A DNA stretch of 64,000 nt, from assembly GCA_000697475.1 (NCBI GenBank), contig JNEU01000797.1, forward strand, positions 1 through 64,000. Reading direction: 5' to 3'. The position numbers and the translations under genes were made by a program. Below the pieces are notes generated by a model. The model was not told where the DNA came from and did no database searches. It saw nothing but the letters and a program-made list of their open reading frames with translations. The stretch comes from Lichtheimia corymbifera B2541. Its lineage: Eukaryota; Mucoromycota; Mucoromycetes; Mucorales; Lichtheimiaceae. Shown one piece after another: positions 22,901 through 37,346 of this stretch. Numbering within the stretch: position 1 is the stretch's first letter; every line of letters begins with the position of its first letter.

Positions 22901-24801
22901 TTACAAAACCACATGTCGAGCGAATTTGCGTTCTTTGAGAATGAGCATCATCAGCAGAACCGGATGTTATATTATCAAGTCTTATGCAAGGTGTTATTTG
23001 CGGACGACCATTGTGAATCCGATTTCTACGCATTCATGCGACCTTTTGAAGAACGTCTAGAACCGCTGGATGCATTGGATTCGGTGGATGCATTTCGCCA
23101 ACCTGCAGTTCGGGCAAGTAGATCGTCATGCATGCATCTATATTCACGTGTACAACTTGGATTAACACAAACGTGGTAAAAAAAATTTAGCTTGTGCTGC
23201 AAGACATCTTTCGAGATCTAAGAGGCTTTATCCAACCCATCCAAAACCGACGCGACTATACGTTATTCTTTAATTGGTTTTATCCCGAGTACATGCCGAT
23301 CTTGCTACGTGCCTTGGAAGTGTGGGCGCCGGATCCATCCGTGGCAAATGTTTTGCTAAAGTTTTTTGCCGAGTTGGTCCACAACAAGAGCCAGAGACTC
23401 AACTTTGATGTATCCTCCCCCAACAGCTTATTGCTTTTCCGTGATACAAGCCGTCTTATTTCAATCTACGGTCGGCATGCACTCGATATTGCCGAGGTGA
23501 ATGAAAAGTATGCTTACAAGTAAGTTCTTGTCCTACCCCCGATCCCCACCTGGCAACCATGGATGTGTGTACTTATCATGGTTAGATACAAGGGCATTTC
23601 CATTTGCTTCAAGATGCTGTCGCGATGTCTAAGTGGACGATATATCAATTTTGGCGTGTTTTGGCTGTATCAGGACAAGGCGATCGACGAGGCATTTCAC
23701 ATGATGTTTCAGCTGATGTTGAGCATTCCGCATCATGATCTCATGGTACGTACTTGGTGGGGTTTGTTGTATAATCGAGAACAAATGGTTGGATTAAGAA
23801 TCAAGGACCTGATCGACATTCTTTTTCGATTTAGGGATTCCCAAAGTTGGCATCGGCATTTGCAGCCCTGTTGGATGACTTTAGCAAGGAACAACTCACC
23901 ATTTTGCCGACCCTGGAGCCCAATACGTTCCTTTACATCATAAAAGCATGTGAACAAGGCATTGAATCGAATGAGCATTATGTCAGATCACATGCATGTT
24001 CAGCAATCGACCATATCTGCACATTTGTTGCCCATGAGAGTGATCATCATCACCAGCAGCAGCATCGACAACGACACCACCAACAAGCACCAGCGACCCA
24101 TTGGCTTGTGAGCTACTTTGGTCAATTCCCTACTGTATTGCCGTCACTGCTTGTCACCGTATTCAACCTAGTACTATTCGACGGCAACAGCGATCAGTGG
24201 GCGTTGTCAAAACCATTGTACGTGTTGATGCTACTCCAAAGGAATGTAAGTACCATTATACACATCCCATGATGATAACGATGAAATTGATTTTATATGT
24301 GATTATAGTATGCTATGGAATACACAAATCGGGTGATTCAACAACAGTTGCCTGAACGACAATCGTTTGTGTCCAAGGTCTGTGGGCGGGTGGTGGTACA
24401 AAAAAGAGGTTTGGGGGGATGTGCGTGTGGACGGGCAGTGGAGCATGACATGTTGTGTAACCGTGTCCTTTTTTTTCTGCTTGATTTTCCCTTTGTTCCT
24501 TTTTTCATCTAACCTATTTTGGAATATAAACATTATTTAGGCTTTGGGCGTGTTGACGGAAGCTATCGGATGGGACTTGTCCAACAAGGATCGTGAGCGG
24601 TTTTCCCGAAACGTGTCAGCGTTTAGGCGCGAGTTGGCTTTGCACAATGTATCCTTGGTCCCTGTTTCACCACACGACACCTCGACGACCACGAATCTCC
24701 CATCGTTGCTATCCAACACAGCCACAACAGTGGTCAACAACAATAATGGTCCAAACAATAGCAATAGCAATAATACCAATGCTACTGTAGCTGCCTATTA
24801 A
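19991..24801 (+). CDS. XPO7: Exportin-7 (importin-beta family nuclear exporter)
   Basis: Twenty exons: 19991-20330, 20389-20543, 20644-20752, 20815-20910, 20975-21090, 21141-21236, 21294-21572, 21631-21750, 21821-21887, 21942-22069, 22129-22254, 22317-22505, 22563-22636, 22703-22783, 22852-23113, 23191-23519, 23586-23745, 23835-24245, 24309-24377 and 24541-24801. They give 1,155 residues against about 1,087 in animals. Exportin-7 (RanBP16) is a HEAT-repeat receptor that carries cargo through the nuclear pore with Ran-GTP. Colinear family blocks include FAGTSLDEAGEDIGTVQ, NYNEFCRLLFRFRSS, QRLNFDVSSPNSLLLFRDTS, KGISICFKMLSR and NKDRERFSRNVSAFRRE. Introns 2, 6 and 15 use GC donors. Introns 6 and 15 cannot use GT without a frame break; for intron 2 a GT alternative also closes the frame. 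A His/Gln-rich insert (exon 18, about 24,040-24,090) and an Asn/Thr-rich tail are unlike the animal proteins. Confidence 0.95.
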
Positions 24802-25031
24802 ATGTATATCAATTTCACATACACGTGTCTAAAAGAAAAGTAGAGCAAAGATGGTTTTAATACAAGTTGAGCAATGTACAATAAGCGAATGTCTTTCTCC
24901 ACATCCACACAAACTAACACGCAACGTAATAAAGATAAAGAAAAATCAAATGCTAATGAGAATTGAAGGAAGGGGAAAAAGCTTTTACAAGTAGAAAGGA
25001 GGAATTAATAACAGATGTTGTTGCTTTTTTT
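24802..25031. other. Short 3' to 3' interval between XPO7 and CYC8
   Basis: Convergent gene ends lie 230 bp apart. AATAAAGATAAAG near 24,929 may serve as a polyadenylation signal for XPO7. Confidence 0.4.
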
Positions 25032-28000
25032 TTAGCTGGGTGCCTTTGTCTCCACAGCATGATGAGGATGGTGTTGTTGCTGTTGTTGTGCATGTGGTTT
25101 GACAGGTGAATAGGGTCGTGCTGATGTAGGTGATTGACCAGGTGGAGGGGGTGGTGGAACACTGCTGTTGCTGCTACTATGGCTGCTTGCACTTGTACTA
25201 GTACTTGCAGTGCTTTGTTGATGATGATGGTGATGATGATGTGGCTGCGATTGTTGTTGGTGTTGGTGTTGCTGTTGGTAGGCATCATGATGGTGTCGTC
25301 CAAAAGGAGGTGATCTTGGTTCACTAGGTGAAGCTGATGATGATTCGTAATCCATCATCATGCGTGTAGTAGGCATGGCATGGTGATTACCCGAAGATGA
25401 TGATGATGATGGAGGTGGAGGTAATGATTGGTGATGAGAAGGTGGTGATTGAATACGAGGACGTTTATCAATGGGATGTTGTTGTTGTTCATCATAGGAG
25501 GGTCGTTTTTGAGCAGCCAAACTAATCAAAGTTCCTGCAGCACTTTCATCAGTAGTAGCAGCAGCAGCAGCTGATGGTGGTCGATGGTCATAATAAGCCG
25601 AACGAGAGGATGATGATGATGCTGGTGGTGGTGGAGGGTGCATAGTACGTGGTGATGATGATGATGCTGTTGGTTGTTGCTGTTGAAGATGACTACCTGC
25701 AGTAGAAGTAGGTGATGGTGGAACAGCTGCAACAGGTGGCAACATGGGTTGATGATGTTGTGGTTGAGGTGGTCTTGGTGATGGCAATGGCGAACGATCA
25801 GCTGATTTACCGGGAACAGAATCACGTAGAGGTGAAATAAGTGGATTAGGAGCTGATGGTGGTGGTGATCCATGTCGATGTTGTTGCATAGGTGATCGTC
25901 GACTTGGCATTGGGAGATCTCGTGACCATGCATTCTCCTGCACAACCATCAGTAATGTTAAGATCACAAAAGAAAATGTTCCATCCAAGCTAATAGAAAA
26001 CTTACCATGCCATTATTATTGCCATGAGGTGGATGTCCCATTGGTGGTGGTGGTGGTGGTGGAGCTGAACCATTACCACGATGATGATGTGCCGAAGATG
26101 TTGGGGTAAACGGTGGTCGAACCATGCCACCACTTGTACCTGTAGGTTGACCCCCCATCAATGAATGAGGAGCTGGTGGTGGACCGGAAGGTGGTAATGT
26201 TTCTGATGGGTAAGGACCAGTGTTGGTAGCTGGATTGTGTGGTGGCATTCCATTCTGTGAGTATTGATATGGGTTATTCACATCTTGTGGTACGGGTGTT
26301 GTTGCCACTGCAGGTGCATTGCCATTTGTGCCAGAGCTATAATAAAACAATTAACATGCATGATTCATCCATGATAGGCTTGCTTGCTTTGGATAGTTTA
26401 CCTTGGGATGCCATGCGTTTTACGCAAGAGCTCAAGGCGTTGTCGAATGTGTGGATTGTTGGGATCGAGTTCACTTGCTCGTTGATAGGCATCGAGTGCA
26501 TCCTGAATCTGGTTGTTGCATGATTCGTAGAGCGTACCAAGATCATACCACACCTCACTGATGTAAGGATTCAATCGAATGGCACGGCTATAAGCGTCCA
26601 ATGCATCTCTGTATTGGTTGATCTGATAATAGAGTACACCAATTGAGCACCAAAATGTAGGATTCCTTGCATCGCGGTATACGGCTTGCTGATATGCTTC
26701 ATAGGCCTTATTGTAATTTTGCTCTGCCATGTAGCATCGTCCAAGCAAGTACCATGATTGAGCATCGTTGCTATCAGTCTTTAGGGATCGAGTGAGATAG
26801 TTGACGGCTTGGTTTTGATTGGAAAATGAGGTATTTTGCTGATGATAAAGCCAACCAAGTTGTTGCAGCACCTTGGCATGATCAGGATTTTCAGTCAACA
26901 CACGTTCATAAGCTTCCTTGGCAAGGTCGTATTCCTTTTGCTGCTCATAAACATGTCCAGTCTGGAACCAAATGTCGACTTCGGTCAATGGCTGAGGAGG
27001 GTTGTGCAGGATGTAGCGGAAGCACTGGAAGAAATAGGAAAATGTGTCATCAATAATGGGTTCATGGGGGGTGGTAGGTTGGAAAGAGTCATTTGGCTTT
27101 TACCTGCAAACTCAGATCATACTTTTGCTGCTGTTTGTAAATGATGCCAAGCCGAAAGTAGATCTCATTGGCCTTTTCAAACCCAGGGTCCATCTTCATA
27201 ACCGCCGAAAATGCCTCCTCGGCATGCTCAATTGAGCCATATCGGTCGTACAAAATGCCAATCCCATACCAAAGTTTCGGGTCCTACTCAACTACCATGT
27301 TTAGCTCCTTTTTTTTCTTTACATTGTGCTTGTGGTGGTCATCATCCATACCTTTGGATTCGGCAAATGATATAAAGCTTGTTGATAAGCATGATACGCC
27401 TCTTGTAGATTATCCATCATAAGATAGCAATGTCCCAATGCACTCCATGTTTCGCCATTGTTCTCTTGTATAGCGAGGATACGTTTGAAGTAATCGACAG
27501 CCTATAGGATCAATAGCATGAGTGCATAAGAAAAAGGTGAGAAAAGGGGGGTGGTTGAGATGAGCTTATACCTTGCCGAATTGTTCTCTGCCACGGCACA
27601 ATGAAGCGATATGTGACAATGCGTTGATTGAGTATGGATTATGTCGCAATGCATATTCGTAGGAGGCCATGGCACGTTCCCAGTCAGACATCAGTTCCGC
27701 AAGGTTACCTAAATATAACGTGCCCAAACCAAAATAAGTGTGGCGTCCCTTACACAAATCCAGAGAAACACTAGCCCAGAAAGGAGGTACACAAGATTAA
27801 AGTCGGTGGATAGGGCGGGCAAGTTACACATGCACCAAACTCAAAAAAGTGCCCAACATATGTTGTTGTTGCTTGTTGCCCATCATCCTCATCCATCCAC
27901 ATCCTTCTTAGTCGCATAGATCCAACATCATCCCTTCTCTCTCTCTCTCTCTCTCATTCACCCCTGGCATCATGATCCTTCTAGTAAAAGAAAAAAATAT

Positions 28001-28327
28001 GACAAACACCCTCCCCCCAATCTTGTCGATTCCTCTCCCATATAATTCTTGATGCTCCTCCCTTTCTGCCTCTTTTTTTTTTTTCTCACATCTCCCCCAC
28101 ATGAACACATTCACCCCCAAAACACACAATCCCATCCATGTAAAAAAGAGAAAAGAAAGAGATCCAATCCATGTATACGCACCTAATGTTAACCATGCTT
28201 GTTCATTCACAGCAGCCAATTTCTGCACAATAGGCGGTTGCTGTTGCTGTTGTTGCTGGTGATGGTGTGCAGGTGTTGGTGGTGCTTGAGGAGGTGCTGT
28301 AGAGGATGGAGGCATCGGTACTGACAT
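25032..28327 (-). CDS. CYC8: General transcriptional corepressor CYC8/SSN6
   Basis: Exons (minus strand) 28327-28183, 27708-27572, 27501-27352, 27283-27104, 27024-26402, 26336-26006 and 25937-25032 give 823 residues. CYC8 forms a complex with TUP1 that DNA-binding repressors recruit in the nucleus. After a P/Q/H-rich N-terminus of about 30 residues, tetratricopeptide repeats run from about 35 to 405. They carry blocks nearly invariant in fungi, such as ALRHNPYSINALSHIASL, WSALGHCYLMMDNLQEAY, PKLWYGIGILYDRYGS, EIYFRLGIIYKQQQKYD and LTEVDIWFQTGHVYEQQKEY. The rest (about 410-823) is Pro, Ser, His and Gln-rich, as usual for the family. Intron 1 is 474 nt, far longer than the others, and holds CT-repeat and poly-T tracts. 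The 5' flank to 28,750 has long GT/CA and AG tracts. Confidence 0.95.
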
Positions 28328-31300
28328 ATTCGTCCGAGATGAGAGAAAGCTGCAATGACCGATTTACAATGGTGTCAATTGAGAAAAGTGAGGAACAACG
28401 AAAAGAAAAAACAGTGTGTGTGAAGTGTATTTGTGTGTGTGTGTAAAGCAAAAGAGAAAGGAAAGAAAAAGGAAAGGAGAATGCGAAAAGAAAAAGGAAA
28501 AAGGAAGAACCAACAAAGCTTCTGGATGAATAAATGACACTAAGTGCGTGTGTGCGTGTGTGTGTATATGCGCTGAAAGCAGCAGCAGCAGCAACAACAA
28601 TCCCTTTTGCCCGCGCGCGTGTGTATATAATTGTTGCTGGTTAATGATGGCTGACTGCTGTGTGGCTCCTGTTCTCCGGTGCTGCTGTTGCTGCTGTTGC
28701 TGAAGACACACACACATTGCTGATGACCGACTGATTGGCCTGGTACATCTACGCATTTTGTTCTTTTGGGGGGGACATCGTCAACAAGATATTTCTTTTG
28801 TATTTGATATCTCTTCTTCTTTTTCAGGTATGACGGATGAATGATGACGATGATGGATCGTTCTATATATCATGTGAGAAAAATAAGCACTAGCAGTAAG
28901 CAAATGCTTCTCTTGGTAAATGGAAAAATAGAATGGATGACTCTTTGTGTTTGCATAAATCACATAAAGCGTTCTTGTCTCCAAGATGTCTCTTTCTTTT
29001 TCCACTCCCCCCATGTGCTCCTTGTCGTGCACCCCTTTTGTGTTAGTTTCTCCTTCTGCCGCCCTTACACTCCCCCCGAAACTTCCGTGGTGCATAGTCC
29101 CCCAATATCCACTGGTATCACTTGCTAATTGTGGTTGGTCCACTTTTATTTATGCGGCTCACTGTAAAATATAAAGTTCATTGTGGGTGCACCAGCTGCA
29201 CGTGAGGTAGGATCGGGCATCGTGTCACATTGAACAACTTGTTGCATTTCATGTGCATATCCACGTCATACATCACATCCACCAATCCAGCATGTTGATA
29301 TGTCGGGATGACGGAGCAGGATAGACATCATTTATCTTTTAATCGATAACGTTTCACTACGCTTCCACCACAGCTGCTATCATCATCATACTTGGATACC
29401 AATACATACTTATCATGTTACCATGACCAGTGTCAAGGAAAAAGGAAAAAGTGATATACCCCCTTTTATGTCTGAAAGGAAAAGAAAGAGAGGTCCTTCT
29501 TCGCCCCATGGTGCCATGCATTGTTGTGCAGATTTTGCCCCCAACATGGGCGGTGCAGAGAATTTCTAATTATGGTTGTACCGGCCATGGGATGTTGCTG
29601 CATGCTCCTCTCTTCATCATCATTTCCGCCCACATATATATGTACATGTGCGTGTGTATGTGTGTGCTGCCAAAGCCACTGCAGCTTAAGGGGAGCCTAA
29701 AGTGGGGGTACATAAGGCGTCTTATGACATGCGTCTTCATGCGATTGAGGAGAAGGGGGGTTTATTCGAAGTTGATCGCATTTTCTTCCTGCAATGCAGT
29801 TAAAGAACATATACATACCCATTTCCTAATGGTCGATACAATGACAACATTGCAGAACAAGGAGAAAACTTGTCATGATCCACCGGTTCGACAACCATCA
29901 TCTATCATTTAACTTACCATATATGCTTAATGAATTCATTCTTGGTGTATTGACAAACATGTTTGTTGTGGTGGTGGTGGTTCACCCTTCTCCCATTCAT
30001 ATGAAATCCATTCTTGTTATGCTTATATATATATATATATGTTGGTACGTGTGTGTGTATTCGGTCGATGTTATGCTTGGTGCTACATGCAACATCGTCA
30101 TCATGGTGCCACGCATTGGATGCATCCACGCTGCTCAGGTCTAAGTGTCACCACCGCATAATCGTTTCACCAACAATCCCACGGCCACTGCAACAAGCAC
30201 TCCGATTTCTTTCTTTGATCTACAATCAGATCTCAATTTTTGTATTACAAACCCACCCCATACACTCCTTGTCCATATAGTTTATGCACGCCGATATACA
30301 TAAACCTTTTTTTGCTCCCATCATATCACCGAGGATTTGAATTGTCGTACAGCAGCTTGGTACCTACATTGCATCACAATAGAACTCACGGGAACCAAAT
30401 GCAACAATCATCACAGCCATTCATCATCATGTCATGTGATGTCTATTTCTGCTTTTAATCATCTTGTCGCTATGCTTGCTTGTTAGACGGCATAATCCCT
30501 TTCATCCATTGTAAGTAGCTGGTGGTCGTCTAGGTAATTTCATTGGGATGATTAACCAAACGTATAGCCATCAGGGCGATAAAAGTGCCCTATATCCCTA
30601 TTTGATAATAAAATCTCAATAGCTATTCATTGTGCGATTGCTTTAGGCTTCTGTTTACATCATGCAAGGGGTTGCTGCCGCTATGAATTATATCTTGAAT
30701 GCATCAGAAACAGCTGCATACACGTCCAAATTCGTATATGCCTTCCGCTGTCTTTTGACTGACAACAACATTAGGAAGATGGATGACCATGCTACTTGTT
30801 GTGTCAATACTACATAATATTGCTAGATCCACACGCATACGACTATGCATACGTAGAAGCCCTCTTGGTAAAACCAGGGTCATCAAGCAACAAAGGAGTC
30901 GCACAAAAAAAGATGTGATATACCCTGTTACGCAGGTAGATGGCCAACTATGGGGTTGATGTTATGTTGCTGCTGCATATCGATTTGCCAAAAAAAGGGG
31001 AAGACGATCTGCTCACATACATTTGCTCCTGACAGGATGGAGATTGTTCTCGACTGCAACGTTCTTTCACAGCCTTTGTCCTTCCAAAAGCATGGTTGGA
31101 GCGATCACAAGGAGTTGTATGTGTGATTTTGCATCTCCACATAACCCCATTTTCGTATACCAAAAAACTCCTATAGTAGCCCAAACTACATATATCATAG
31201 CAAGAAGGATGGATGAATATTTTACGCTTAGGTACGTACCATGATTGTGGAAGCGCTATGACACAAATAGCGTGTGATTATCATTAGTGCCCTAGATGAC

Positions 31301-33040
31301 ATCCTATATTGTGGCATTAAATACTGCCACCGTTTCAAATTTTCTAGTTGTTATGTAGGCATCGTGATGATGATGATCATCAGCACCGATTCTCGGGATT
31401 ACTATAGCGCTTAGGAGATGTATGCAATGCTCTATGCACACACACATGGATCCAACCTGAATTATGGATGACTAACCACACGAGGACAGGCGCTTTATTA
31501 GATTGACGCGGATGATGAATAATGATCTGCAGGGCATGCACCACCACGCGTTCTAAACATACAAGGTTCTGGACACTTGATCAATCGCTCACTCTCGTTT
31601 TCACCGTCCCACGATAAAAAAAATAACACTTAAACTCGTTACGCTGTATCAGCGTGTGCAGCAATGGATCCAAGCCAGCCTACGACGTGACGAGGAGCCA
31701 AAAAGCAAATATGGGAGAGGATGGGAGGTCTGTAACACCAAAGTTAGTTGTTTATTGCTCGCTTTGATGTTTCATAAATGCGCTCGATCGGGCATTAGGC
31801 CCATTCCAAATGTCAATGTGTCACCATGGATGTCTATTTATCTTGAGGCATCTTTTTCGCATTCGTTCCACAAAAGGGATGGTGTCTGTATCACTTGTTC
31901 TTTCCTCCAGGTCCAACTTTTTCCTCCTTTTGCTTGGTCCGATCCCAGTAACACCCCCCATCAGAAAACTTGTTGCGTTTGTGTTTTGTACCACCATCCA
32001 TTCAGGTCCGTGAGGTTGATTAAACTCTGTACTAGCTCTTTTTTTTCTCAACATCGACAAGCCTGTGTTACCCATTGTATTGTATTGTTTCCATCCCGTA
32101 GCGTAGTATCATTCGTGTACATTATCCGGGTTGAGATGAATTGGGCAAAGTTTCCCAATACGACTTTGTTACGGCTGCTGCTGAGAACCTCTATCAACGG
32201 CTACTACTGCTCTACACAAGCAAAAGCGTGGATTATCAGTGCGGCTTTTTGATGTGCAGAAAAATTTTCCCGATTAGTGGCATCGGTGCTGTTGCAGCAC
32301 CCCATCATTGTCATTCGTTTGACGTACTCTGTTCATGTCGGGCCCCATGCATTTTTAAACAATGGCTTGCTGAAGGTTCGTATACCATAGTTGCACACAC
32401 ATGTTGTATTGAGACTATTCCAGTGGCCAAGCAAGTATAGATCAACCTAAAGCAATTACCCCTTTTTCGGGTTTGCCATGTTGAGAGGCGTGATTACACA
32501 AGAAAGGGGGCTCTACTTGTGTCACCATACTAGAACATTGCTCTGGAATAATTGAAATCTGCTGTAACCGGTAATGCGTTCCATATCGGTTTGGTTACTC
32601 AATACAGGCTGACGTTTTCACATTCACGCCAACTTTTGGTAGGTTACTCAGTACTAAAAGATACCAACACGTAGATGGATGTCGTTGTTTTACCCAGTCA
32701 TTGTTGCCTACTATGTTGCTCACAAGCCCCAACGCTTTGGGTGTCATTGTCGGAATACAAATACCTTCCTTACCAAGTACACTGTCCCATACCCAGGGGC
32801 ACAGGGGATTCACTCGAGTGCATCTCGCACGACTTTTGGATTACACACCTTGTGATCATTCACGGATGGCAATTATTGAGCCAATAGCAACAGTAACCCT
32901 AATAACAGCATGTGATATCAAAAATGATTCTAGTAGCTTGACATATTGTCCGCTGTTGTTGCTTTATATGACATGTATGCAATGGTGATGGCGTTTAATT
33001 AGGATGCATATATATAAAATGTTGTTGTAGTAGACCAGCT
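28328..33040. other. Long intergenic region (4.7 kb)
   Basis: Bases 28,400-28,720 form the 5' flank of CYC8, with TGTG, AAAGG and CAGCAG simple repeats. I recognise no gene between about 28,780 and 33,040. The longest ORF (31,656-32,252, 198 codons) has no motif, no homologue I recognise, and Cys/His-rich composition typical of chance frames. Short TATATA, (CA)n and (TG)n runs occur at about 29,635-29,670 and 30,028-30,058. Confidence 0.5.
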
Positions 33041-33090
33041 ATTACAATGCATGATAGAAGTTGTATGCAACAAGGGATGGGTGGATGCAT

Positions 33091-33841
33091 CTAGCAAATG
33101 GTAACGACATAACCTTGTGCCTTGCACATGTAGGTGGAAGTATGGTCGTCATAAGCATATGAGTAAGCGTCAGGGCAAGCGTCCTCGACAGCCTTGGAAA
33201 AGTAGTTTGGCGAGCAAGTGTCAGGAGTGCTATGAGCGCCAGCACAGCAATATTCATCAGTGCCAAACTTGGAGCAAGCTGACTTGCAGCCCACGACATG
33301 GCCCTTGCTATTCTTGACCTGAAGATCGCTAGGGCAGGATGGAAGCTTGTTGCATTTAGGGGCACCACAACGGTATTGGTCACCACCATGCTCCTTCTTG
33401 GGATGAATAGGCTTGATGGACATGGGAAGGTTGAAACCATCGACAAAGCTCAAATCATAATAATCATAGCCACCATGACCCTTAAAAGTAAACCTATCAT
33501 GGTCATCATGTTAATGACAATCCTGGTACAGGTAGAATTATAAAGAATACATACTCAGCTAATGAAGCAGGGTCAGCAGCACCAGCAATGGCATTGCACT
33601 CTTTGCCATGGCACTGGTCACGAGCCCAGAAACGACCTTGCCAGTTGCTAGGAAGAGCATAGGTAGTTTGACTGCCCTTGGCAACAACTTGTGTGGAAGC
33701 CTTGCTTTGACCGTTGGTCAACTTGCCGACATGGAGATCATAGCCACAATGGTTCTTGACAACAATGTGAACATCACCCGAGGGAGCGGCAGCAGCAGCA
33801 CCAAAGAGAGCAGCAAGGGAAAGCAACTTGACAAAGTACAT
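33091..33841 (-). CDS. Secreted thaumatin-like protein
   Basis: Two exons (33841-33555 and 33493-33091) give 229 residues. A signal peptide is clear (MYFVKLLSLAALFGAAAAA), followed by a thaumatin fold. Signature pieces are FWARDQC, LAEFTFKGHGGYDYYDLSF, VDGFNLPMSIKP, VVGCKSACSKFGTDEYCC and DACPDAYSYAYDDHTSTY. About 14 cysteines follow the signal peptide, enough for most of the usual disulfides. Some members of this family bind or cleave beta-glucans, and fungal ones act in wall remodelling; the activity here is inferred. The single intron falls within the LAEF motif, as frame closure requires. A TATA box stands 53 bp upstream, consistent with strong regulated expression. Confidence 0.95.
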
Positions 33842-33893
33842 GGTGAGTGATGATATAAAAGTAGAATGATGATGCTTGATTGTTCACGATCCC

Positions 33894-33901
33894 ATTTTAT
33901 A
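33894..33901 (-). promoter_or_regulatory. TATA box of the thaumatin-like gene
   Basis: On the minus strand GGTATAAAATGGG lies about 53 bp upstream of the ATG, a normal distance for a core promoter with a short 5' leader. Confidence 0.55.
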
Positions 33902-35009
33902 CCTTGGTATCAAAAAAATCTTCTTGGTTACCCTGATCATCAAGGTCACCTGCGCAGTAGAAATAGGGGCAGGGTACAATACCGATTGGATATAGAGCCT
34001 GTTGTTTCATGTTCAGTTGTCTTGGATTAACAATAATGTGTCAGTTATATGTTTCGCATACGCGAGGAGTAAATAAAGGATGGCAAAAGGCGATCAAGGT
34101 AACCACGTGGTGGTATTGATAGCTTTGAGCACGGATCAATATGATAGTTGAGCTACAATGTCGGTCATGCTTTCCAAGGTCGCACGATCATGCAAACTAG
34201 TGAAGCTAAAAGACATAGTAGGTGGTAGTAGCTTGCACAATTTGCAATAGCATCGGGGTAGCGGTGCGATCGTTTATCTGAAACCAAGTCCACAATAATG
34301 GTAATTGTTTGTCATTGTGCCAATGATATTCCATTGCTGGCAACTCTGTTCCTGAAATCCTACGTATTCGTCATTTGACTTTAAGTTTTCCATGAGGCGG
34401 TGGCCAAAATACAGTTTCCCAGTTACCGGGTCTTTCATTAAGAGGTTACCACTAGCTACTTTTGAATGCGTAGAAGAAAAGACACTTTCAAATGTACTCA
34501 TTGTTTAGCAGACATGTATGATGCTCATTGACTCATTGCCCCTCAAAATCACAAATTTCATTAAAGGAAAGCAAAAGCTGTTTATTGTTTGCAATTGATC
34601 GCTGCTTGCATAAAGAGCTGGATTATCTGAAATCTGGTAGAAAATAGGAACTCAGTTTCCCAGTTACCCAGAACCTGGTTGTTGCTAGTTACCCGAGTCA
34701 ATGTGGGACCCACTGCTATTGGGTAAACTTATGGAGAGGTGGCCAATTGTTAAACGTCATTCGGTAAGCAATGGTATAATGGTTGTGCAATTTTTAACCC
34801 AAGTGATGTTGTTACATATATCAATGGCACGGCAATGATGATGATAAATGTTTGTAGCACAAGGCTGTTGATGCATAACAGCTCATATGCAAGGAAGATC
34901 CCATACACCCCGCATTCATACAACCCGTTTTCCCGATTTTCTCGTAACCATGTATCATCCACAAAGTAATGGCTTGGTATTATTTGATCCACAAACAACA
35001 TAACTAAGA
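33902..35009. other. Intergenic, one small ORF of unknown status
   Basis: A minus-strand ORF at 34,501-34,274 encodes 75 residues (starts MSTFESVFSSTHSK, contains MKDPVTGKLYFGHRL). It has no recognised family and could be chance. CAGTTTCCCAGTTACC occurs at about 34,411 and again near 34,656, a small direct repeat. Confidence 0.35.
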
Positions 35010-36295
<1,286 letters not shown>

Positions 36296-37346
36296 GATCG
36301 TCTTTGAATAAAGAAAACGAAAAAGAGCTTGGGACGTGGAGCGTGGGATAATGCTTGGAAATCATTCGATTTGTCACCCGACTAGTCGGTTTTCGATATT
36401 ATCATCGTGTGCTGCATAAATTGACACCATCACCATCCATCAATGATAACGCTTAATACACCTAGCACATCTCAATAAGTGTGCATTTGCATCCTTTGAA
36501 ATGGCTCCATTGACTTTCTGCATCACATCACTCTCAAGTGGTAACCATGTCTATAACGGGGTGGTCGCACAGACACTACTGCAACACGCATATCGGTTTA
36601 TCTTTCAAAAAGCAACCTAGGGTGGCTGCAAGTAATGTACACAAAACAACAAGAATTTCCCTATCCCCACGCTACATATGTGTTTCATGTCCAAAAGCAG
36701 CTATCAATCTTGGCATGTGTGTGTGTGTGCAAAACCTTAGTATGTGCGAGAAGAGAGGAGTGAATACACAATGAAATGCCTCTCGATGCCCATTAATGAT
36801 GACATGTACTACGCAAGTAAATGCATGAGTTTTCATTTTGTCGTCCTCATTGACATTGGTTGTGATGGATTGTACGTAGCACCTATAATGAGCTAAAAGC
36901 ATGATGACAAAGAACAAGTTTTCTCAGGTACCAGCCAGGTAATTGGTTACACAAAGACCTACCCATGACACGCATGCTTAAACTATGCGGCTTCGTTCTT
37001 CATTATCATACATGCGGCTCAGGGCCAAATTCTACAACCTTGTATACAAAGTCATTGCAAACAATATATCATACAAACCCATGGCATGATCATTTAGTTA
37101 AGAATGTAAGCAAGAGAAATTTTGAATTTTGTGTGTGTGTGTGTGAAAGAGAAAAGAGGGATGCGTGTGAAACAAAGAATAAGCTATGTACATACATTGG
37201 GAGAGAGTGGGGAAATGAGATGAGGATAGGGTGGCACAGCAAAGACACGTTCTTTCGCAATAATGATGAATGGGGTTGGATGTGCGCCGATCATACTTTT
37301 GATTATATCACTTTCCCGAAAACTCCCGTTTCGTCAAAAGCAATAC
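36296..37346. other. Intergenic, promoter side of the PHYHD1-like gene
   Basis: No gene recognised. Short GTGTGTGTG tracts lie at about 36,717 and 37,130. A 163-codon plus-strand ORF (36,965-37,456) runs antisense into the GATA gene and has no motif. Confidence 0.45.

Noticed and set aside
25526..25945. 139-codon ORF on the minus strand in CYC8
   Set aside because: It is an alternative frame of the CAT/CAG-rich tail of CYC8; its His/Leu content follows from the repeat composition.
31656..32252. 198-codon ORF in the long intergenic region
   Set aside because: No motif, no splice structure, Cys/His-rich chance-like composition, and other frames over the same bases are equally open.
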